Below, piece by piece: positions 34,409 through 40,720 of a stretch of 64,000 nucleotides of DNA. Origin of the DNA: Microcaldota archaeon. GTDB lineage: Archaea; Micrarchaeota; Micrarchaeia; Micrarchaeales; Micrarchaeaceae. The first letter of the stretch is position 1, and each line of letters starts with the position of its first letter. The DNA lies in the NCBI GenBank assembly GCA_021827995.1, contig JAKATK010000007.1:1-64000 (forward strand). Reading direction: 5' to 3'. The position numbers and the translations under genes are program-made. The notes below the pieces were generated by a model. The model was not told the origin of the DNA, made no database searches, and was given only the letters and a program-made list of their open reading frames with translations.

Positions 34409-37030
34409 ATGCCAGTACCAAAACGTTTAGACCTGCTCAATCCATTATTAATAGCATTTCATCGATTGGGAGGAAGCGCTTCTATACCTCAAATGGAGGG
34501 AAAGGTCGCAGAGATATTGAATTTGAAAGAAGATGAAATCAAGGAGATCCATAAAGGTAACCGCACAGAATTTGGATACGAACTTGCATGGGCGCGATAT
34601 TACTTGAGGCTATACGGTGTTATAGAGCAGTCAGCAAGAGGTATATGGGCGCTTACACCAAAGGGTAAAAGGCTGAACACGATAGATAAAAATGAGGTTA
34701 GCGATTTTGTTAAAGCGATTGACACAAATAACAAAAAGCGATTTAATCTGGAAGAAGTTAATATAAAAGAGCTTATAAACAAGACCGATTTTAAGCAATT
34801 TGAATATAACCCACATCACTTAAGAAACCCAGGAAACAGAGTTGCAGATATACTCTCATATGCTGAAAAAAAATGGGTTTTACCGAACTTTCAGAGATAT
34901 TATGATTGGGATAAAGAGGATGTAAGGGCGTTTTTAGAATCAATATTTAAGGACTATTTTGTAGGATCATTGTTATTATGGGATGTGGAAGGAGAAATTC
35001 CAATTGATACGTTTCCGATATTTGGTGTGAAATCAAAGATAGAAAAACCGGATGCAGTGATTCTTGATGGGCAACAAAGAATAACGTCACTCTACTACGC
35101 GATAAAGGCACCGGAAATAGAAAATGATCCAATAAAGAGTTATTTTTACATAGATTTCAAAACATTTTTTGAAAATTCTTCTAAAGACATCGTTGTAACG
35201 CTAAACAAGAAACTTAGTAGCATGGAGTCTATAAAGTACATATTATTTCCTATCTACGAATTAGAAAATTACGTTAATTGGTTTAGAGAGTTCGAAGACT
35301 ACTACGAAACTGATGAGGTCGACAGAAATAAGTTTAGGGATATGAAAAGGCTTATGGAAGATAGAGTAAGCAGCATGTTAAACGTCTTTGAAATACCCGA
35401 CATCAAGTTGCCTGCCACTATGAAACTACATCACGTAGTTGATATTTTTGAAAATATTAATACGAAAGGTAAGCCGCTAGATGCCTTTGATCTTTTAATT
35501 GCTGCGTCATCTAAACACAAAATCGATTTGAGAGGGTTGTGGGAATCAGCCTACAAAAACTATCCAAACCTAAAGAGGTATTCAGAAAAAACCAATAAAC
35601 TAAGGATGCACATAATTCAATCGATATCACTGCTGTATAATCCTACTGGTTCTTCCAAAAAAAGTGATATTCTCGAAATTTATGAGCAGATATATAACAA
35701 AGAAAGGGGGATGGACCCAAAAATTTTTGAAAAACATTGGGAAGAAATGGCTATGTTTGTAAATCAGGCGATAGAAAAACTTGAAAATTTGAAAGATGGT
35801 TTTGGTGTACTAAACGAGGATTATGTTCCGTTTATGCCGACCATCCCGATTTTAGCTGCACTATTAAAAGAAGTTGATGGCAAAGAAAATAAGCATGATT
35901 GTAATAAAAAGATAAAACAATGGTACTGGTCAATAGTATTTAGCGAAGCGTATTCATCAAGTGTTGATAGTCAGTTGTCTGCGGATTTTAAGGAGCTAAA
36001 AGAATGGTTTGTAAATGACCATAAAGTACCTAAAAATATAATTAAGGCGCGAGTAAAGATGCAAACGCTCTCGTTAAGAAATGTTACTACCTTATCTAGT
36101 TCTTTATACAAAGGCACACTTTCTTTGTTAGCATTACACGGGGCGAAAGACCTTAAAACTGGGGAAATGGTAAAAAATCGAAAGGAATACGATCGTGATC
36201 ACATATTCCCGCAAAGCAAAGCAAGCGGCTTTAAGGTAGGAAAAGAAATAGATTCCATCCTAAATATTTCATGGTTAACAAAGACAACAAATCAAATCAT
36301 AAAAAAGGCCAAAGAACCAAGCAGATATTTCAAAGAATTCTCTGAAGAATTTAAGGGGGAGAGAGTCGAATACATAGACGTTCTGGCTTCTCATTATATA
36401 GATAAAGAAGGCCTTGATTGCTTATTAACTAATGATTTCGTAAACTTTACCAAAACCAGAGAAAAATTATTAATTAACGAAGTTAAAAAATTAATTGGAT
36501 GGACCGCAGAAGACGTAATTAGTGAAGATGCCAATGATTTTAGTATAGAGGATATAATCTTAGCGGGTGAAGGAGACAGAATTGAATTCAAATCAACGTT
36601 CAAAAAAAATTTGCAAACAGGTATCTCTGATGAAGCATTAAAATTTTCTGTTCTCAAGACGGTTGCTGGATTTTTGAATGCTAACGGCGGCATACTGGTT
36701 ATCGGATATGATGAGAAGAATGACAAAATCGTAGGGTTGCAAGAAGATTATAGCATTTCTAAGTGGAAGGATAAAGACGGGTTCGAAAAGGAATTTTGGG
36801 ACTACTTAGAAGCCAATATCCAAAAAGCTATAATTGACAACCATATAAGTTTAAAATTTGAGGAAAGAGAAGGAAAAGATTTAGCAATCATACAAATAAA
36901 AAGGGTCTTTGAAGGACCGATTTATATAGATAAAACAGGAAAGAAAAACTTTTATGTAAGACGAAAAAATGAAACCGAATTAATCGAAGATCCAGAGGAG
37001 GCGGACGGATATAAGAAAGACCATTATTAA
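34409..37030 (+). CDS. Winged helix-DUF262-DUF1524 (HNH)-AlbA_2 four-domain effector
   Basis: 873 residues. (1) Residues 1-95: Mrr-N-like winged helix (LLIAFHRLGGSASIPQMEGKV). (2) About 145-420: DUF262 (GmrS/ParB-like) with LPNFQRYYDW, ILDGQQRITSL (DGQQR 220-224) and IFENINTKGKPLDAFDL. (3) About 430-690: DUF1524 HNH nuclease with YDRDHIFPQSKA (H598) and a later Asn at 628. (4) About 712-865: AlbA_2/Schlafen-type domain, EGDRIEFKST then GILVIGYDEKND. Parts 2 and 3 match the GmrSD type IV restriction nuclease, which cuts modified DNA in an NTP-dependent way. The extra winged helix and AlbA_2 domain are unusual. It is the likely nuclease of the module. Confidence 0.85.
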   Translation: MPVPKRLDLLNPLLIAFHRLGGSASIPQMEGKVAEILNLKEDEIKEIHKGNRTEFGYELAWARYYLRLYGVIEQSARGIWALTPKGKRLNTIDKNEVSDFVKAIDTNNKKRFNLEEVNIKELINKTDFKQFEYNPHHLRNPGNRVADILSYAEKKWVLPNFQRYYDWDKEDVRAFLESIFKDYFVGSLLLWDVEGEIPIDTFPIFGVKSKIEKPDAVILDGQQRITSLYYAIKAPEIENDPIKSYFYIDFKTFFENSSKDIVVTLNKKLSSMESIKYILFPIYELENYVNWFREFEDYYETDEVDRNKFRDMKRLMEDRVSSMLNVFEIPDIKLPATMKLHHVVDIFENINTKGKPLDAFDLLIAASSKHKIDLRGLWESAYKNYPNLKRYSEKTNKLRMHIIQSISLLYNPTGSSKKSDILEIYEQIYNKERGMDPKIFEKHWEEMAMFVNQAIEKLENLKDGFGVLNEDYVPFMPTIPILAALLKEVDGKENKHDCNKKIKQWYWSIVFSEAYSSSVDSQLSADFKELKEWFVNDHKVPKNIIKARVKMQTLSLRNVTTLSSSLYKGTLSLLALHGAKDLKTGEMVKNRKEYDRDHIFPQSKASGFKVGKEIDSILNISWLTKTTNQIIKKAKEPSRYFKEFSEEFKGERVEYIDVLASHYIDKEGLDCLLTNDFVNFTKTREKLLINEVKKLIGWTAEDVISEDANDFSIEDIILAGEGDRIEFKSTFKKNLQTGISDEALKFSVLKTVAGFLNANGGILVIGYDEKNDKIVGLQEDYSISKWKDKDGFEKEFWDYLEANIQKAIIDNHISLKFEEREGKDLAIIQIKRVFEGPIYIDKTGKKNFYVRRKNETELIEDPEEADGYKKDHY

Positions 37031-37031
37031 C

Positions 37032-37112
37032 AACTTTTTACGAAAAGTTTCATCAAAAAGTCTGGGTGCGGCAAACCTTTTTGGAAAGGCTTGACCGAAA
37101 ACACTGGGTGCG
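37032..37112 (+). repeat. Tandem right-end repeats
   Basis: Two tandem units. 37032-37071 reads AACTTTTTACGAAAAGTTTC and ends AGTCTGGGTGCGG; 37074-37112 reads AACCTTTTTGGAAAGGCTTG and ends CACTGGGTGCG. Each has a small hairpin and a CTGGGTGCG tail. A third unit lies at 38717-38755. TCTGGGTGCG also occurs once just inside the left end (23729-23738). They may be integrase or excisionase binding sites, or end fragments. Confidence 0.6.
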
Positions 37113-37165
37113 AATAACAGCTAGAACCGCACCGTATGTGCTTTTATTTCTAAATGCGGTATAAT

Positions 37166-37183
37166 CTGTGTGCGAAGACACAG
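37166..37183 (+). repeat. Hairpin near the right end, with covarying partner copy
   Basis: CTGTGT-GCGAAG-ACACAG. The copy at 38807-38824 is CTGCGT-ACGGAG-ACGCAG. The stem changes T-A to C-G while pairing is kept. Both are followed by GA(T/C)GTTCG and lie 86-89 bases before an att or att-like sequence. Confidence 0.55.
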
Positions 37184-37254
37184 ATGTTCGCATTTCTGAA
37201 AATAAAATCTATGGTGGCTATATGGAGACGAAAGCTAGTCGTGAAAGAGCTAGG

Positions 37255-37306
37255 GAGCGTCCGCTTTGCAAGCGGAAGGTCGCGGGTGCGATTCCCGCCG
37301 AGTCCA
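37255..37306 (+). repeat. attR, duplicate of the tRNA-Ala 3' part
   Basis: It repeats 23634-23685 with one change. No tRNA 5' half precedes it, so it is not a working tRNA. The stop codon of the AbiEi-like gene lies three bases beyond its end. Confidence 0.92.
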
Positions 37307-37308
37307 AT

Positions 37309-37944
37309 TCAATAGGGGCTGCTCAGTTTGCCCAACTCTGCCAAGCGCTTATATTTCTTTATGAAATTAAGTACGGCAATGGTCGTGTGTCTGTCATATT
37401 CCTTTAGGTATTTGTTTATTTTATCGACGTCTATGGACCGCAGCAGCCCGTCATAGTTCTGGATTGGCAGTTTTACTTTGTAATAGAATAGGTCTATCAG
37501 CGTCTTCTCCGGATCTGAGACAGGCAGCTTCATTGCTCCATAAGTTATTACATCAAATCCGAAAAAGTATCTTGTTGGTATATGATGTACAAATATCACA
37601 TCTTTCGGATCATCAAATATTGGCGTGCGGTTTGAACGCACCTTTTTTATCGTTATTATTTCTGGCCTGGAATTCTGCGCCCAGAGTTCCCTTAGGGTTA
37701 GCGCAGATAATAGCCCATAATAGAAAGGTGCGTATGCGAAGCCAGATACCATATCATTCTTTTTAAAAGTGTATACTCCTTTTTTCAACGCATACAGGCG
37801 GTCATTACTTTTCATGTATGATAAAATCCTTGTAAGATTCGAGGGTTTTATTCCGCTATTGCCGCTGAAGTATAGCCTAAGGTCCCTGTACGTGAAAACC
37901 GGATAGTCTGAGAAATGATTCTTGATTTCATTGACTATTGTCAT
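37309..37944 (-). CDS. AbiEi-like antitoxin / transcriptional regulator
   Basis: 211 residues. An N-terminal winged helix (FTYRDLRLYFSGNSGIKPSNLTRILSYMK, about 18-47) with KKGVYTFKKND wing is followed by the AbiEi C-terminal domain, marked by PEKTLIDLFYYK. In type IV toxin-antitoxin systems AbiEi represses the operon and neutralises the AbiEii nucleotidyltransferase. It overlaps the toxin gene by 17 bases and lies after it; the usual order is antitoxin first. Its stop abuts attR, so its 3' end was at the integration border. Confidence 0.82.
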   Translation of the reverse strand: MTIVNEIKNHFSDYPVFTYRDLRLYFSGNSGIKPSNLTRILSYMKSNDRLYALKKGVYTFKKNDMVSGFAYAPFYYGLLSALTLRELWAQNSRPEIITIKKVRSNRTPIFDDPKDVIFVHHIPTRYFFGFDVITYGAMKLPVSDPEKTLIDLFYYKVKLPIQNYDGLLRSIDVDKINKYLKEYDRHTTIAVLNFIKKYKRLAELGKLSSPY

Positions 37945-38629
37945 TTACCCACTCTTTAAGCCTCTTTATCATGAGTTCGAACGAAGGTGGCAGACCAGTA
38001 ATTATCATATGGTCCAGACTTGAGATATCTGGAGGGGGCTTATTCTTTATTTTGGCAATCAGCTCCCTCATTTTTTTAGCAGTTTTGGGATCGGCCTTTT
38101 TTATTAGCGAGACCAGATACCACATGTCGTAAAGGTCGTGGGCCTCTGGGTGCTTGAAACCGCCCTCGTTGTTGAACTTGTCGCTATACGCTATTATCTT
38201 CTCGTCCAATAGCTCGGCTGGGCTTAGAGACAGCACTACGATTTTGCTCCCGTCAATCTTGGAATAATCGGCGTGGATACCTTTCTTATACTTAAAATTG
38301 ATGTCAATCTTCATTTTTGTGCCAGCTAATTCCACAATAAAATGCATGGCGTCGTTGGACTTACTGTAGCCTTTTTCCTTTACTGTAAATCCATTGTCTT
38401 GTAGAAACCTTGGGAATGCCCGATACTCTTGCGTCTTTTCTGCAGATGTTTTTGCTTCCATGTAGAAATCAAGATCCCTCGAGAATCTATTTCCCGAATA
38501 GCAACGCCATATTGCTGTGCCGCCATGGAACACGAGATTTGTATACTTACCATACAGGACTTCCATTAGCGTATCTTCAAGTTTTGCTTTGTCAACCTGT
38601 GTTGGGTCTCTTAGTTCCATTACAATCAC
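37928..38629 (-). CDS. abiEii: AbiEii-family nucleotidyltransferase toxin
   Basis: 233 residues. The nucleotidyltransferase signature is GGTAIWRCYSGNRFSRDLDFYME (GG-T near residue 36, then RFSRDLDF), followed by KMKIDINFKYKKG carrying the third acidic residue, and SPAELLDEKIIAYSDKF. AbiEii/AbiGii toxins transfer nucleotides to RNA and block growth, giving phage abortive infection or element stability. The start is near 38629 or ATG 38620. It and AbiEi sit between the two right-end copies, outside the main element. Confidence 0.88.
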   Translation of the reverse strand: MIVMELRDPTQVDKAKLEDTLMEVLYGKYTNLVFHGGTAIWRCYSGNRFSRDLDFYMEAKTSAEKTQEYRAFPRFLQDNGFTVKEKGYSKSNDAMHFIVELAGTKMKIDINFKYKKGIHADYSKIDGSKIVVLSLSPAELLDEKIIAYSDKFNNEGGFKHPEAHDLYDMWYLVSLIKKADPKTAKKMRELIAKIKNKPPPDISSLDHMIITGLPPSFELMIKRLKEWVNDNSQ

Positions 38630-38960
38630 AACTACGTTTCATTACATATTTATGTAATAATACACACTTATATATTTATGCACCATGGTGAACCTTTGCA
38701 TATTATTCGGTTGCAAAACCTTTTTACGAAAAGCTTCCAAAAAGTCTGGGTGCGGTTTCAGCTGGAATTGCATTGTATTGTTTTATATCTCTGAAAGCGT
38801 CATTATCTGCGTACGGAGACGCAGACGTTCGTTTTAGAAATAAAAAATCCGGTGAGCTAGACGCAACAAAAACAGGTGTCAAGAAGCTAGAAGAGGTCCA
38901 CGCCAGCGGAGAGGCCGCTGGGTCGTCCCGCAGAGTCCATAAAACTTCTTGGGAAGAGGT
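38630..38960. other. 331-bp gap holding the second right-end copy
   Basis: No gene is recognised. It contains the 38717-38939 module. A short frame across it (ending 38964) is the same DNA read as protein and I do not call it. Confidence 0.6.
38717..38939 (+). repeat. Decayed second copy of the element right end
   Basis: Three blocks recur in the order and spacing of 37074-37306: the AACCTTTTTACGAAAAGCTT…CTGGGTGCGG repeat (38717-38755), the hairpin (38807-38824, 90 bases on) and an att-like stretch (38893-38939) beginning GAGGTCC and ending GCAGAGTCCA, like GAGCGTCC…GCCGAGTCCA of the real att. It is 47 rather than 52 bases and clearly degenerate. It probably marks the outer border of an older element carrying the AbiE pair. 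Confidence 0.55.
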
Positions 38961-39515
38961 TTAATTCTCCTCCCTCGAGAAGATGAGCATGTAATGGGTT
39001 CCGATGTCCTGCTCCTTAATAAGCCTGAAATTCTGCTTTTTCAACTTGCTTACCACGTCATCCTCGGAGAACCGTATTGGAAGAGGGGGGCCGAACGGGG
39101 TATCCTCTTTCTTCCAATCTAGGTCCACGAATTTGCCATTCTTATTTAGGACCCTGCTTATCTCCCTCTCATAACCTACTGGGACGTCATGGAAAGAGTT
39201 TGCTGCAAACACAATGCCCATGCTGCCATCTTTGAATGGCAGGGTGTCTCTAGCCGCCTTGATTATCCTTACATTTCTGATCCCCGCCAGGTTTATGCGC
39301 ATTGCAGCGATGGCTTCGTCAGAGGCATCGACGCAGTACAGGTTTTTTATGTACTTGTACAGTACATTCGAAAACCTTCCGCTTCCCGCCCCCAAATCTA
39401 TGCCTTCTGCCGCTCTGAGATACTCGGCATTCTCCTCTATCGCGTCTATGAACTGCTTCTCTACTGTTCTGGCTTCCAAAAAATTGTGCCTGTGCATGTT
39501 TCCGCCACCATCCAT
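38961..39515 (-). CDS. Class I SAM-dependent methyltransferase
   Basis: 184 residues (178 from the second ATG at 39497). Motif I is GIDLGAGSGRFSNVL, motif II region LYCVDASDEAI, motif IV-like MGIVFAANSFHDVP, and post-motif RVLNKNGKFVDLDW. This is the UbiE/Methyltransf_11 pattern used on small molecules or proteins; the substrate cannot be told. It is the first chromosomal gene after the integrated region. Confidence 0.85.
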   Translation of the reverse strand: MDGGGNMHRHNFLEARTVEKQFIDAIEENAEYLRAAEGIDLGAGSGRFSNVLYKYIKNLYCVDASDEAIAAMRINLAGIRNVRIIKAARDTLPFKDGSMGIVFAANSFHDVPVGYEREISRVLNKNGKFVDLDWKKEDTPFGPPLPIRFSEDDVVSKLKKQNFRLIKEQDIGTHYMLIFSREEN

Positions 39516-39675
39516 AAGACCACCGAAGGTTAATGTTCTTTGCGATCAACTACCGATAATTCATTTAACAGTTTACTGTCTAAAAGACCGGATTTTACCC
39601 CGGATATATGTATAACGAATCACTGCTTTCCGCGCAATCAGCAATATACAGCATAGGCCGGTATAATAATGGGCG

Positions 39676-40644
39676 CTACGGGTTCTCACGCGTGAAATGC
39701 TCAAAGCCCCTGTCACGCATCACGAATCTATTCCCGTCCTTTATCAGCGAGCAGACCCTACCGGCTATCACCCTGCCTATCGCGCTTATCTTTACCCCGG
39801 AATCCCTCGCGCTGGAAGCCAGCGAGGCGAAACGGGCCTTTGGTATGGTGAACAGCAGCTCGTACTCGCCGCCGAAGCCTAGCGCTAGGCGGTCTGTGTC
39901 TATACCTAGCTCCATCGACGCATGCCTAGCGGCCCCGTCTATCGGCAGCGAGGCTTCGTCCAGCTCGAAGCCGCACCTGTTCAGCCTCGATAGCTGCCGT
40001 AGCGCCGAGAGCACACCATCAGACAGGTCCATCGCAGATGTGGCGCCGTGCCTGGCTATTAGCATGCCCTCACTCACCCTCGGCTCTACCCGTAGGATGC
40101 GGTTGGCCCACAGTCTTGACCTGGTCCTCTTCCACATATGGTAGGCCGCCGCGTTCCTGCCGAGTGTGCCAGTGACGCACACCAGGTCGCCACTAGCTGC
40201 GCCTCGGCGCCTGAGTATCCTGTCCCTTGCCACTGCGCCTATCGCTATTCCGGTCATGCACAGCTCTGCGCCCTCTTTGGTATCGCCTCCGATCATCCTC
40301 GTTCCGTATTTCTTTAGGCACGCGGCGATTCCGCGCTCCATCCCGAGAAGCTCCTTTAGCCTCATCGAACGTGGAAGGGTGAGGGCCGACAGGAAATATT
40401 CGGGCTTGCCGCCCATCGCTGCTATGTCGCTGAGGTTTATCGCAGCGAAGAAGTAGCCTAACGTAACTGGGTTCGCGCCAGCGGGTATGTGCGTTTCTCT
40501 GTTTATCGAATCGGTTGTTACCAGCATGTAGCTGCTGCCCATTCCTATCGCGGCCGCGTCGTCATCCTCCCATGCGTAGCCGTAGACGTTCCTTATCTTG
40601 TTTATTATACCGCGCTCGCCGATGCGCGCCAATGTCTCTTCCAT
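39676..40644 (-). CDS. thiL: Thiamine-monophosphate kinase
   Basis: It phosphorylates thiamine monophosphate to the active cofactor thiamine diphosphate. Features are METLARIGERG-type N-terminus, the acidic metal site DDDAAAI, TTDSINRETHIP, INLSDIAAMGGKP (AMGGxP) and MIGGDTKEG (GGDT), plus the C-terminal SAMDLSDGVLSAL and GEYELLFT. The length, about 322 residues, is normal. ATG 40644 (MEETLARIG) is preferred to 40683. Confidence 0.93.
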   Translation of the reverse strand: MEETLARIGERGIINKIRNVYGYAWEDDDAAAIGMGSSYMLVTTDSINRETHIPAGANPVTLGYFFAAINLSDIAAMGGKPEYFLSALTLPRSMRLKELLGMERGIAACLKKYGTRMIGGDTKEGAELCMTGIAIGAVARDRILRRRGAASGDLVCVTGTLGRNAAAYHMWKRTRSRLWANRILRVEPRVSEGMLIARHGATSAMDLSDGVLSALRQLSRLNRCGFELDEASLPIDGAARHASMELGIDTDRLALGFGGEYELLFTIPKARFASLASSARDSGVKISAIGRVIAGRVCSLIKDGNRFVMRDRGFEHFTRENP

Positions 40645-40720
40645 GGTAAGAGATGGTCGTCGGGCTTTAATACAGTGCGGCACACGATACCGATGTGCCT
40701 GGCAGGCCTTGGTGTATTAA

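Larger units (their letters stand above)
23634..37306 (+). mobile_element. tRNA-Ala-integrated element, 13.7 kb, with defence cargo
   Basis: Direct repeats of 52 bp (23634-23685 and 37255-37306) with one mismatch bound the segment. The left one is the 3' part of tRNA-Ala. Just inside lies a tyrosine integrase. Contents in order: integrase, two unknown AT-rich genes, a membrane J-protein, a hairpin-rich non-coding segment, a small membrane protein, an LRV-repeat protein, a VirB4/HerA-like ATPase, a PD-(D/E)XK-like protein, a GHKL ATPase, a DNA methyltransferase and a DUF262/HNH/AlbA_2 protein. It looks like an integrative plasmid or mobilisable element. No capsid or recognisable Rep gene is seen. 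Confidence 0.9.
37154..37306 (+). pseudogene. Putative integrase N-terminal fragment, int(N)
   Basis: From ATG 37154 a frame with no stop runs 34 codons (starting MRYNLCAKTQ) into the right att copy. If the element is circularised, this frame continues through the att core (…GRSRVRSPPS) directly into the integrase frame at 23665. A TAA sits just upstream (37151). In place, the frame ends soon after attR. This is the arrangement of SSV-type integrases, split by integration. The open length alone could be chance (roughly one in five), so this stays a hypothesis. Confidence 0.45.

Noticed and set aside
37168-37407. Frame reading through the right att copy (tRNA-derived peptide) as a small protein
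   Set aside because: Much of it is the tRNA-Ala sequence read as protein and it runs into the AbiEi gene on the other strand. The int(N) frame is a better explanation.
38893-38939. A complete tRNA gene at the outer att-like sequence
   Set aside because: Only a degenerate 3' half is present. No acceptor 5' strand or D arm can be found upstream.
38773-38964. 63-codon frame after the AbiE pair
   Set aside because: It is the decayed right-end copy read as protein. The conserved signal is at the DNA level (hairpin, att-like end).
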